Below, in pieces: positions 49,069-57,482 of a stretch of DNA of 64,000 nucleotides. The stretch covers positions 59,169-123,168 of the forward strand of contig JAAEQB010000076.1 in the NCBI GenBank assembly GCA_024231975.1, in the 5' to 3' direction. Source of the DNA: Allobosea sp. (GTDB lineage: Bacteria; Pseudomonadota; Alphaproteobacteria; Rhizobiales; Beijerinckiaceae). The position numbers and the translations under genes are program-made. Under the pieces are notes generated by a model. The model worked only from the letters and a program-made list of their open reading frames with translations. It was not told the DNA's origin and ran no database searches. The stretch's first letter is position 1, and every line of letters starts with the position of its first letter.

Positions 49069-50391
49069 ATGGTTGGGCACGCTATCGGCCGGTTCGGCCT
49101 GCTTTTGCTCGCAGGCTGCCTTTTCGCGGCTAGCGCCGTCACGGCCCAGACGTCGCAGTCTCCCGGAGCGGACGATCTGCGCCGAAAGGTGGCTGAGGGC
49201 ACCGAATTCTGCCGGAAGACCCTCGCCTCGGCCCCGCCCGACATCAAGATCGGCGAGGTCGAGGAGTTCTGCGCCTGCATGGGCGTCCAGGAGGCGGCGA
49301 TGGGCGAGATGGCCGAGGCCGGCAAGGCCTCGCTCCGGCCCCAGCTGCAGCAGATGTGCGTCGGCACCCTGCGCGGCAGGCAGGGGCAGGGTACCGCATC
49401 GCCGGCTCCGGCCGTAATGCCGGCAGCGCCAGGTTCTTCGGGGGCGGCGCCGGGGTCGGCCGAGCCGCCGCGGACGGCGCCTCCAGCTGCGGCCGCCATC
49501 ACTCGGTTCGAGGCCTGGTCGCTCACCTCCAATCGTGCCGGGGCGCCAATCGCCTATATTCGGACTGCCCCTTTCCAAGATGTTCCCAGCGCGAAGGCGC
49601 CACAGCCGGCGCCCGCGGTAGACGCCTTCATCATGTACTGCCGGGCAAAGGATGCGATCGGCTTGCGGGCCCTTGCCAAGCCGGGTCTTCGTCTCGATCG
49701 CGTCGAGTTCGCCATCGGGGGCTGGGGGACGATCGTGAAGCTCGGCGCGAACGGTGTCGCGAATCCCAAGGACTGGACGCAACTGGTCAAAGACCTCGCG
49801 GAGGCCGACAAGCACAACCCGCCACCCGATCAGCGCCAGAACTTCGATCCCTACATCGAGTTTCAGCTGTCTCGCCAACAGAATGGCCCGCCTGGCGGGC
49901 GGGTGAACGTCGACGGCATCGGCGCAGCGCGAGTGCGGCTGCGCACTCTGTGTGCCGATGCTGCCGCCACGGGCGGGCCGATCGGAAATTTCGACACGAC
50001 CGGCATCGAAGGCTTCCCCGAGGAGGCGATCGCCCCCGCGGCACCGAACCGGACGCCCGTCGGCGTACCGGCCATTGCGCCGAGGGCATCTGCGGTGGAG
50101 GCGAAGCCGAAGGCCGCACCAGACTGTGCAGCCGCCTTCGAGCGAAACTACGCTGCCTTGCGGCGGAAGGAGCTCGACCTGGCCGGGCAGACCGGCGCGG
50201 TCATGCAAACTCAGCCGCGCTTCTTTTGGGATTTCTGTCCGATCACCCGGCAGGAGATTGCTGTCGCGAAACAGATTCTTGCCGCGGCGAATGCCTGCCC
50301 GTCCCATCGAAACGCTGCCGCGATCAAGTCCCAGGCCCTCGCCAAGCTTGCCAAGCGCCAGGCGGAGCTGCAGCGCCCCCGGTGCATGTAG
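49069..50391 (+). CDS. Secreted cysteine-module protein B
   Basis: About 440 residues; the ATG at 49069 or 49063 are both possible. Signal peptide RFGLLLLAGCLFAASAVTAQ (the GC within it could also be read as a weak lipobox). The N-module FCRKTLASAPP, IGEVEEFCACMGVQEAAM, SLRPQLQQMC is closely similar to that of protein A. After an Ala/Pro linker comes a different ~170-residue domain (TRFEAWSLTSNRAGAPIAYI, FIMYCRAKDAIGLRAL, VEFAIGGWGTIVKLGANG). The C-module starts DCAAAFERNYAALRRKEL and again ends in Cys near the terminus (RPRCM). Unknown function; probably a mosaic paralogue of protein A. Confidence 0.6.
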   Translation: MVGHAIGRFGLLLLAGCLFAASAVTAQTSQSPGADDLRRKVAEGTEFCRKTLASAPPDIKIGEVEEFCACMGVQEAAMGEMAEAGKASLRPQLQQMCVGTLRGRQGQGTASPAPAVMPAAPGSSGAAPGSAEPPRTAPPAAAAITRFEAWSLTSNRAGAPIAYIRTAPFQDVPSAKAPQPAPAVDAFIMYCRAKDAIGLRALAKPGLRLDRVEFAIGGWGTIVKLGANGVANPKDWTQLVKDLAEADKHNPPPDQRQNFDPYIEFQLSRQQNGPPGGRVNVDGIGAARVRLRTLCADAAATGGPIGNFDTTGIEGFPEEAIAPAAPNRTPVGVPAIAPRASAVEAKPKAAPDCAAAFERNYAALRRKELDLAGQTGAVMQTQPRFFWDFCPITRQEIAVAKQILAAANACPSHRNAAAIKSQALAKLAKRQAELQRPRCM

Positions 50392-50424
50392 CCCGCACCA
50401 TCCCGACCACCCGTGAGGACATAT

Positions 50425-50455
50425 GCTTCAGCGATCCGGTCCGGGTCGCTGAAGC
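50425..50455. other. Hairpin in the 315-base gap 50392-50706
   Basis: GCTTCAGCGA (50425-50434) pairs perfectly with TCGCTGAAGC (50446-50455) across 11 bases, 34 bases after the end of protein B. There is no T tract, so it is at best a weak terminator. I see no gene or clear promoter in the rest of the gap. Confidence 0.5.
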
Positions 50456-50706
50456 GCCACTGGCTCCGCCGTGGCCGCTCTCTGCGTTGCCCTTGACGCT
50501 GCTTTCCGGGTCGGCTGCGACACTTTCGAGAAGATCGCCAGTGAGCGCTTCGTGCCTGTCGTGCCGGGTTGACGGATAGGGCCGCGACGCGCGGCCATAG
50601 GGAGACCCGCCCTGCCGACAACGGGGCCTTGCGCAGGCTCCCGTCGCGTCCTGGAGCGGTTTTTGCTAGCCAGTGGTCATCCACGGCGAAACCGCCCCCG
50701 AGACAC

Positions 50707-51438
50707 ATGCCTTCCTCCGACGACAGATCCGAGCCGCAACCTGCGGCCCAGCTCACCCTGGCCGGCATGCGGCTCGGCCTGCGCCGTGTCTCCGTGCTGA
50801 TGCCGGGCGTCATCGTCTTCGCCGTCGCTTTCGGCGCCGCCGCCTCGGCCAAGGGCCTCAGCCTGTTCGAGGCGGTGCTGATGAGCGCGGTGGTCTATGC
50901 CGGCGTCTCCCAGCTTGTCGCGATGGAGCTCTGGCGGCCGGAATGGACCTGGGGCGCGATCGTCGCGCTCGCCTTCGTGACGGCGACGGTCAACGCCCGC
51001 ACCATCTTGCAGGCGGCGTCGCTGCAGCCCTGGTTCGCGCGCTATCCCTGGTTCGTGACCGCCTTCCAGCTCTCCTTCTTCACCGACGCCAACTGGCTGG
51101 TCGGCACGCGCTATCATGGCGAGGGCGGACGCGATGTCGGTGTCGTGCTCGGCGCTGGCCTGGCGCTCTGGGTCGTCTGGGTTGCGATGACGGTCCCGGG
51201 CTACCTGCTCGGCACCCTCGTCGCCGATCCCCGCAAATACGGGATCGACATGGTCATGCCGATCTTCTTCGCGGCGATGATCGTGCCGCTCTGGCGGGGC
51301 AAGCGCGCCGCGCTGCCCTGGATCATCGCCGGCATCGTCGCGCTGGTCACGGCACGGCTGGTCGACGGCTATGCCTTTATCATCGTCGGCGCGCTCTCCG
51401 GCGCCGTGGCAGGGGCTTTCCTCGATGACCCCTCCTGA
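50707..51438 (+). CDS. azlC: AzlC family branched-chain amino acid permease
   Basis: 243 residues with about five to six helices. Family marks: GLRRVSVLMPGVIVFAVAFG, LMSAVVYAGVSQLVAMEL and FVTATVNARTILQAASLQPWF, then FFTDANWLVGTRY. AzlC and the small AzlD together export branched-chain amino acids and some analogues. Its 3' end overlaps azlD by 14 bases. A class IV aminotransferase of the branched-chain type lies 161 bases after azlD. Confidence 0.92.
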   Translation: MPSSDDRSEPQPAAQLTLAGMRLGLRRVSVLMPGVIVFAVAFGAAASAKGLSLFEAVLMSAVVYAGVSQLVAMELWRPEWTWGAIVALAFVTATVNARTILQAASLQPWFARYPWFVTAFQLSFFTDANWLVGTRYHGEGGRDVGVVLGAGLALWVVWVAMTVPGYLLGTLVADPRKYGIDMVMPIFFAAMIVPLWRGKRAALPWIIAGIVALVTARLVDGYAFIIVGALSGAVAGAFLDDPS

Positions 51439-51742
51439 ACCCGGAAGCTGGGGACCCTATCTCGCCATCCTCGGCATGGCGCTGGCGACCTATCTTTGCC
51501 GCATCTCCGGCGTCGTGCTGATGAGCTTCATCCCGCTGACGCCGCGGGTGCGGCGTGGGCTCGCCGCCCTGCCGGGCTCGATCGTGGTCGCGACCGTGCT
51601 GCCGCTGATCGAGCGGCTCGGCCTCGCTGCTGGGCTCGCACTGCTCGCGGCGATCGCCAGCATGGTGATCCGCCGCAGCGAACTGCTGGCGCTCGTGACC
51701 GGCATGGTGGTGGTCGCGCTGATGCGGGCGGCGGGCTTCTGA
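51425..51742 (+). CDS. azlD: AzlD domain protein
   Basis: 105 residues, four hydrophobic segments: YLAILGMALATYLCRISGVVLM, PRVRRGLAALPGSIVVATVLP (the conserved P-x-x-x-x-AL region), LAAGLALLAAIASMVIRR and LLALVTGMVVVALMRA. It is the small partner of AzlC in the amino-acid exporter and overlaps azlC by 14 bases in another frame, which implies coupled translation. Confidence 0.92.
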   Translation: MTPPEPGSWGPYLAILGMALATYLCRISGVVLMSFIPLTPRVRRGLAALPGSIVVATVLPLIERLGLAAGLALLAAIASMVIRRSELLALVTGMVVVALMRAAGF

Positions 51743-51903
51743 GGTTTGGGCGCGATCGCGCAGGCCTGTGAGCGAAGCTGCGCCTGCCGCGGCGATCCAT
51801 CACTGGCTACGATCGCACCCATCACAGCAATCGTTCGCCGGCCTGTTGACGCCGCTTTGCCTGCGGCAGACGGTGCCGGCCGGAACCTTATTGAGCGGAG
51901 CGC

Positions 51904-52773
51904 ATGATGGCCTGGTATTCGCAGACATGGACCTGGTTCGACGGTGAGTGGCGCGAGGGCAATCCCGGCATCATGGGGCCGCGCACCCATGCCGCCTGGC
52001 AGGCCTCCTGCGTCTTCGACGGCGCCCGGCATTTCGACGGTGTCTCGCCCGATCTTGATCGCCATGCCGCGCGCGTGAACCGCTCTGCACTGGCGCTCGG
52101 CTTGAAGCCGACCGTCTCTGCCGAGGAGATCGTCGCCAAGACGGCCGAGGGTGTGAAGAAATTCACCAGCGGCACTGCGCTCTACGTCAAGCCGATGTAC
52201 TGGGCCGAGGCCGATGGCCCGTCGACCATCATCGGCGACCCGGAATCGACCCAGTTCGCGCTCTGCCTGTTCGAGGCGGCGATGGGCGATCCCGGCAAGG
52301 GCTTCTCGGTGACCAAGGGTGCCTTCCGTCGCCCGACCCTGGAGAATGCGCCGACCGACGCCAAGGCCGGCTGTCTTTACCCCAACAATGCCCGCGTCCT
52401 GCGCGAGGCGAAGGGCAGGGGCTTCGACAATGCGCTCGTGCTCGACATGCTCGGCAATGTCGCGGAGACCGGCACCTCCAACATCTTCCTCGCCAAGGAC
52501 GGCGTGGTGAAGACGCCGGTTCCGAACGGCACCTTCCTGAACGGCATCACCCGCCAGCGCACCATCGGCCTGCTGCGCCAGGCCGGCGTCACCGTCGAGG
52601 AGACGACGCTGCGCTATGAGGATTTCGAGCAGTCCGACGAGATTTTCTCGACCGGCAACTATTCGAAGGTGATCCCGATCTACAAGATCGACGATCGCGA
52701 GCTCCAGCCCGGCCCGATGTTCCGCAAGGCCCGCGAGCTCTACATGGACTTCGCCCACAGCAAGGGCGCCTGA
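51904..52773 (+). CDS. Branched-chain amino acid aminotransferase-like (class IV)
   Basis: 289 residues. Fold-type IV PLP enzyme: the lysine is Lys154 in TDAKAGCLYPNN, where classical IlvE has KAGGNY, so the motif is altered but the lysine is kept. NVAETGTSNIFLAKDG and TPVPNGTFLNGITRQRTIGLL are the cofactor phosphate and substrate segments. It likely interconverts branched-chain amino acids and 2-oxoacids, consistent with azlCD upstream, but the altered motif leaves room for another amino donor. ATGATG offers two starts one codon apart. Confidence 0.85.
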   Translation: MMAWYSQTWTWFDGEWREGNPGIMGPRTHAAWQASCVFDGARHFDGVSPDLDRHAARVNRSALALGLKPTVSAEEIVAKTAEGVKKFTSGTALYVKPMYWAEADGPSTIIGDPESTQFALCLFEAAMGDPGKGFSVTKGAFRRPTLENAPTDAKAGCLYPNNARVLREAKGRGFDNALVLDMLGNVAETGTSNIFLAKDGVVKTPVPNGTFLNGITRQRTIGLLRQAGVTVEETTLRYEDFEQSDEIFSTGNYSKVIPIYKIDDRELQPGPMFRKARELYMDFAHSKGA

Positions 52774-52784
52774 GTCCTTCTCCG

Positions 52785-53765
52785 ATGGCCCGGCTCGCCA
52801 CCCGCCTGACCGAGCGCCTGGGGATCGAGCATCCGATCCTCTCGGCGCCGATGGCCCTGGCGGGCGGCGGGGCTCTCGCTGCCGCCGTGACGCGAGCCGG
52901 CGGCCTCGGCCTGATCGGTGGCGGCTATGGCGATGCCGGCTGGCTCGCCACGCAATATGCCGCTGCCGGCAACACCCGCACCGGCTGCGGCTTCATCACC
53001 TGGTCGCTGGCAAAGCAGCCGCATCTGCTCGGCGAAGTGATGGCGCATCGACCGGCGGCGCTGATGCTCTCCTTCGGCGATCCCACGCTCTTCGCAGGCG
53101 AGATCGCCGCAGCCGGCGTGCCGCTGATCTGCCAGTGCCAAAACCTTGCCCATGTCCGCATCGCGCTTGAAGCGGGCGCTGCAATCATCGTGGCGCAGGG
53201 CGCCGAGGCCGGCGGTCATGGCCATAGCCGCGGCACCCTTCCGCTCGTGCCGGAGGTCGCCGACCTGCTGGCGCGTGAAAGTCCGGATACGCTGCTGCTC
53301 GCTGCCGGCGGCATCGCCGATGGGCGCGGCCTTGCCGCGGCGCTGATGCTCGGCGCCGATGGGGTGCTGGTCGGCACGCGCTTCTGGGCGAGCCGCGAGG
53401 CGCTGGTCCACCCCAACCATCATGCGGCTGCGGTTGCCGCGACCGGCGACCAGACGGTGCGCTCGGCGCTGCCCGACATCGCCCGGCGGCTCGACTGGCC
53501 GAAGCCCTTCGACATCCGTGTCAGCGACAACGCCTTCATCGAAAAATGGCGCGGGCGCGAGGCTGATCTGAACGCCGCGATCGAGGAGGAGGCGCCGGCC
53601 TATCGCGAGGCCTTCATCGCCGGCGATCCCGACAAGGCGGCGGTGGTCTTCGGCGAAGCGGCTGGGCTGATCTCGGACATTCCCTCCGCCGGGGAGATCG
53701 TGGCGCGCATGGTGGATGAGGCGGTGGGGCGTCTGAAGGCGGGCACTGGGCTGGTTGCGGGCTAA
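52785..53765 (+). CDS. Nitronate monooxygenase (NPD family)
   Basis: 326 residues, FMN-dependent TIM barrel: TERLGIEHPILSAPMALAGGGALAAAV at the start, GCGFITWSL, the phosphate loop segment VAQGAEAGGHGHSRGT with the catalytic-type His, and LLAAGGIADGRGLAAALMLGADGVLVGTRF. It oxidises alkyl nitronates such as propionate 3-nitronate to aldehyde and nitrite. It starts 11 bases after the aminotransferase stop, so it is likely cotranscribed. Convergent with murJ, whose stop is one base away. Confidence 0.88.
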   Translation: MARLATRLTERLGIEHPILSAPMALAGGGALAAAVTRAGGLGLIGGGYGDAGWLATQYAAAGNTRTGCGFITWSLAKQPHLLGEVMAHRPAALMLSFGDPTLFAGEIAAAGVPLICQCQNLAHVRIALEAGAAIIVAQGAEAGGHGHSRGTLPLVPEVADLLARESPDTLLLAAGGIADGRGLAAALMLGADGVLVGTRFWASREALVHPNHHAAAVAATGDQTVRSALPDIARRLDWPKPFDIRVSDNAFIEKWRGREADLNAAIEEEAPAYREAFIAGDPDKAAVVFGEAAGLISDIPSAGEIVARMVDEAVGRLKAGTGLVAG

Positions 53766-53766
53766 C

Positions 53767-55314
53767 CTACCGCAGCAGCCGCCAGAGCCCGGCCGACCTC
53801 AATCCCCCAAGCGCCACCACGCCATAGATGCCGGCGGCGATAATGCTGAGGATGGCGAGCGCAATCAGCCGTGGTTCGTAAGGGAACCGGATCAGCAGCC
53901 CATAGAGCGGTTCGGCCAGCAGACGGGCGACCAGCGCGGCGAAGCCCGCAGCGACGCCGACGATGATGATCAGCAGCGGCAGGGCGCGATCAGGATTGGT
54001 CCAGCCGCGCTTCAGCGCCAGGCCATAGAGCGCGCCGAGATTGATCCAGGCGCCGACAGCGGTGGCGAAGGCGAGGCCCGGCGCGCCATGGCTGCGCCAG
54101 AGCAGCAGCTTCAACCCGACATTGGCAGCGATGGCGGCGAGCGAGACCAGCATCGGCGTCGTCGTGTCGCCGCGCGCCTGGAAGCTCGAGACCTGGGCGC
54201 GGATCAGCACGATCGCCGGCAGGCCGATCGCATAGGCGAACAGCACGGCGCCTGCCGCCTGCGTCGCCGCGTCGTCGAAGCGGCCGCGCTCGAACAGCGC
54301 CGCGACGATCAATTCGGGGATAGCGAGGAAGGCGGCGGCGAACGGGGCAGCGGCGACGAGCGTCAGCGCGATCGCGCGGTTCTGCGCCGCTTCCGCCTTC
54401 GCTTCGTTGCCATTGGCGATGGCACGGCTCATCGTCGGCAGCAGCACGGTGCCAACGCCGATCGCGATCACGCCGAGCGGCAGCTGGTAGAGACGTTCGG
54501 CATAGTACAGCGCCGAATAGGCGCCGGCTGGCAGCAGCGAGGCGATGATCGTGTCGGCGAAGAGGGCGATCTGCACGCCGGCCGAGCCGATCACCGCCGG
54601 CCCGAAGGCCTTGAGGAAGCCCCTGACCTCGCCATCGAGCCGCGGCCGTGTCAGCGCCGCCGAGACGCCTGCCTGCCGCGCCGCGATCCAGAGCAGCAGC
54701 CATTCCAGCACGCCGGCGACGGCGACGCCCCAGGCGGCGGCATGGGCGGCGCTCGGGAACAGGAAGGCGATGAAGAGCGCCCCGATCAGGCAGACATTCA
54801 GCAGGATCGGCGCGGCGGCTGCCGCCGCGAAGCGGTCGACAGCGTTGAGATTGGCCGAGAGCAGCGTCACCAGCGTGACGAAGAGCAGATAGGGGAAGGT
54901 GATCCGCGTCAGCGTCACCGCAAGGTCGAAGCGCACGGGGTCGTTGACGAAGCCGGGCGCCAGCAGCCGCACCAGCTCCGGCATGAACGGGATGGCGAGC
55001 CCCGCCAGAACGACCTGGACGAGCAGGTTGAGCGAGAAGACGCGGTTCGAGAACTGGGCCGCGGCGGCTTCGCCCGATTGCTCGCGGATGCGGCTATAGG
55101 CCGGGATATAGGCCTGGTTGAAGGCGCCTTCGCCGAAAATGGCGCGAAAATGATTGGGTAGGCGCAGGGCCACCGAGAAGGCGTCCATCAGCCCGCTCAC
55201 GCCAAGCGTCGCTGCCAGCACGGTATCCCGGAGGAAACCGGACAGCCGCGAGAGCAGCGTGAAACCGCTGACGGAGAGGATTTTTCTCAGCATCGCGCCA
55301 CTCGGGCCCGCCAT
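53767..55314 (-). CDS. murJ: Lipid II flippase MurJ
   Basis: 515 residues with about fourteen helices. MVN-family text: SGFTLLSRLSGFLRDTVLAATLG, DAFSVALRLPNHFRAIFGEGAFNQAYIPAYSR (the R..N.FR..F.EGA signature), LAPGFVNDPVRFDLAVTLTRITFPYL and FADTIIASLLPAGAYSALYYAERLYQLPLGVI. It moves the peptidoglycan precursor lipid II across the inner membrane. The ATG at 55314 has AAGGGGA nine bases upstream; a start seven codons later is possible. Confidence 0.95.
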   Translation of the reverse strand: MAGPSGAMLRKILSVSGFTLLSRLSGFLRDTVLAATLGVSGLMDAFSVALRLPNHFRAIFGEGAFNQAYIPAYSRIREQSGEAAAAQFSNRVFSLNLLVQVVLAGLAIPFMPELVRLLAPGFVNDPVRFDLAVTLTRITFPYLLFVTLVTLLSANLNAVDRFAAAAAAPILLNVCLIGALFIAFLFPSAAHAAAWGVAVAGVLEWLLLWIAARQAGVSAALTRPRLDGEVRGFLKAFGPAVIGSAGVQIALFADTIIASLLPAGAYSALYYAERLYQLPLGVIAIGVGTVLLPTMSRAIANGNEAKAEAAQNRAIALTLVAAAPFAAAFLAIPELIVAALFERGRFDDAATQAAGAVLFAYAIGLPAIVLIRAQVSSFQARGDTTTPMLVSLAAIAANVGLKLLLWRSHGAPGLAFATAVGAWINLGALYGLALKRGWTNPDRALPLLIIIVGVAAGFAALVARLLAEPLYGLLIRFPYEPRLIALAILSIIAAGIYGVVALGGLRSAGLWRLLR

Positions 55315-55390
55315 GATCGGCAGTCCCCTTTGCAGCTAGCCGCATAGCTGCGTCGCGGGAGATGGTCCAGCACCGGGCGCGCTGTCGTGC

Positions 55391-56494
55391 CTACCCGATC
55401 CCCGGCGGCAGTACATCGCCGCGCGGCGGAGCGCCGTCATGCCTGTCGAAGCCGACGCGCTCGCCGACCAGATAGAGCGGCCGGCGTTTCACCTCGGCGA
55501 AGATGCGCCCGACATATTCGCCGATCATGCCGAGCGAGATCAGCTGGATGCCGGAGAAGAACATGATCGAGACGATCAGGGAGGGGAAGCCGGGCAGGTC
55601 GGTGCCGAACAGCAGGGTCCGGACCATGAAATACAGGCCGGTCAGGGTTGCCACGATCGCGATCGCGACGCCGAGCCAGGTCGCGATCTTCAGCGGCACC
55701 GTCGAGAACGAAGAGATGCCGTCGAAGGCGAAGCTAAACAGCTTGCGGAAGCGGAACTTGCTCTCGCCATGGGCGCGGTCGGCGACCGCGAAAGGCACGC
55801 CGGTCGCCCGGAAGCCGACCCAGGCATAGAGGCCCTTCGAGAAGCGGGCCCGCTCGGGCAGGGCCCGCAGCGCCTCGACCACGCGCCGGTCGAGCAGGCG
55901 GAAATCGCCGGCGCCCTCCGGCAGCTCGGTCTCGCCGAAGCTGGCGAAGAGCTTGTAGAACGCCTTGGCGAAATTGCGCTTCAGCGGGCTCTCGCCTTCG
56001 CGGTCGGTGCGCTGGCCGTAGACGTTGAGGAAGCCCTCGCGCCATTTTTCCAGGAAGGCGGGGATCACCTCCGGCGGATGCTGCAGGTCGGCATCCATGA
56101 TCACCACGGCCTCGCCATTGGCATGGTCGAGCCCGGCGGCGATCGCGACCTCCTTGCCGAAATTGCGGCTGAACGAGATCGCGCTGATCCGGCTGTCCTG
56201 CGCATTGAGGGCTCGCAACGCCGCCAGCGTTCCGTCGCGGCTGCCGTCGTCGACGCAGATGATCTCCCAGGAGGCGACGTTGGCGTCGAGAATCGGCTCG
56301 AGCCGTGCGATCAGCGGCGCGAGATTGTCGGCCTCGTTGTAGACCGGCACCACGATCGAGAGCTCTGGCCGCGGAGCGAGGGCCGGTATCGTGGCGGAGG
56401 CGGAGGCGGAGCTGGGCGCAATCGCGGACAAGGCTTTCGGGACCTTCGTTGCTCGGCTAGGGCTGTGCTTATGGAACTCAGCCGCAGGCTGCAT
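55391..56494 (-). CDS. GT2 glycosyltransferase, GtrB/DPM1-like
   Basis: 367 residues. An Ala/Ser-rich N-tail of about 45 residues precedes ELSIVVPVYNEADNLAPLI. The GT-A core has CVDDGSRDGT, FSRNFGKEVAIAAGLDHANG and MDADLQHPPEVIP, with R-rich QRTDREGESPLKR typical of polyprenyl-phosphate sugar transferases. Two helices follow (IATWLGVAIAIVATLTGLYF and SLIVSIMFFSGIQLISLGM). It probably attaches a sugar to undecaprenyl phosphate on the cytoplasmic face for envelope modification. It is divergent from the deacetylase gene by 35 bases. Confidence 0.9.
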   Translation of the reverse strand: MQPAAEFHKHSPSRATKVPKALSAIAPSSASASATIPALAPRPELSIVVPVYNEADNLAPLIARLEPILDANVASWEIICVDDGSRDGTLAALRALNAQDSRISAISFSRNFGKEVAIAAGLDHANGEAVVIMDADLQHPPEVIPAFLEKWREGFLNVYGQRTDREGESPLKRNFAKAFYKLFASFGETELPEGAGDFRLLDRRVVEALRALPERARFSKGLYAWVGFRATGVPFAVADRAHGESKFRFRKLFSFAFDGISSFSTVPLKIATWLGVAIAIVATLTGLYFMVRTLLFGTDLPGFPSLIVSIMFFSGIQLISLGMIGEYVGRIFAEVKRRPLYLVGERVGFDRHDGAPPRGDVLPPGIG

Positions 56495-56529
56495 ACACCA
56501 GAGCTGATGAATAGGGGGTAACAGCCGGC

Positions 56530-57357
56530 ATGACCCGCAGCTTCGTGCTTTGCGCCGATGATTTCGCCATGACCGAGGGCGTCAGCCGCTCGATCCTGGA
56601 GCTGCTCGCCGCTGGAAGGCTCTCGGCCACGGGGGCGATGACCAACCGGCCGCACTGGCCGCGCCTGGCCGGCGAGCTCGCAGCCTTCTCCGGCCGGGCC
56701 GATCTCGGCCTCCACCTCAACCTGACCTGCGCCGCCCCGCTCTCGGCCATGCCGACTGTGGCTCCGTCGGGTACCTTGCCGAAGCTCGGCGAACTCGCCC
56801 CGTTGGCGCTGCGCTCCGGCGCGGCGCGCGCCGAGATCGCCGCCGAGATCGCCCGCCAGCTCGACGCCTTCGAGCAGCATCTCGGCCGGGCGCCCGATTT
56901 CGTCGACGGCCACCAGCATGTCCATGTCCTGCCCGGCATCCGCCATCAGGTGCTCGATGCGCTGGCGGCCCGCTATCCGGCCGGCTCGGTCTATCTGCGC
57001 GACCCCAGCGATTCGATCGCGGCGATTCGGGCTCGCGGCGTCGCTGTCGGCAAGGCGCTGACGGTCGCCGGACTCGCGATGGGCCTGCGCCGCGCCGCCG
57101 CCCGGCGCGGCATCCCGACCAATCGCGGCTTTTCGGGCTTCTCGCCTTTCGACCCCCAGCGCGATTTCGCAGTCGATCTCCCACGCTTCCTCGTCCGGCC
57201 GGGGCCGGCGCATCTGGTGATGTGCCATCCCGGCCATGTCGACGACGAGCTCGTCACGCTCGATCCGGTGGTCGCGACGCGCCCGATCGAACATGCGGTG
57301 CTGATGGTGTTCGCGCCGCAAGGATTGCGGATCGGTCGCTTCGCTGCCGCCGCTTGA
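56530..57357 (+). CDS. ChbG/HpnK (YdjC-like) carbohydrate deacetylase
   Basis: 275 residues. YdjC-family: SFVLCADDFAMTEGVSRSILEL holds the Asp-Asp of the metal site, LGLHLNLTCAAPLS the first histidine pair, and FVDGHQHVHVLPGI the third; VMCHPGHVDDEL is the C-terminal signature. Members remove N-acetyl groups from amino sugars on chitooligosaccharides or, as HpnK, on hopanoid glycosides. The divergent GT2 gene suggests an envelope glycolipid as substrate. Confidence 0.88.
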   Translation: MTRSFVLCADDFAMTEGVSRSILELLAAGRLSATGAMTNRPHWPRLAGELAAFSGRADLGLHLNLTCAAPLSAMPTVAPSGTLPKLGELAPLALRSGAARAEIAAEIARQLDAFEQHLGRAPDFVDGHQHVHVLPGIRHQVLDALAARYPAGSVYLRDPSDSIAAIRARGVAVGKALTVAGLAMGLRRAAARRGIPTNRGFSGFSPFDPQRDFAVDLPRFLVRPGPAHLVMCHPGHVDDELVTLDPVVATRPIEHAVLMVFAPQGLRIGRFAAAA

Positions 57358-57482
57358 TCGCAGGTCCTGTCGCCGCGCGTGCAGGACGGGTCGACTGCAA
57401 TCGAAAATTTACGCCGTTCGTTCACTCTGTGATGTGGCAGTCCCGACAGCTTGGGGATGTCGCTGTCTGGAGTCCGCGAAAG

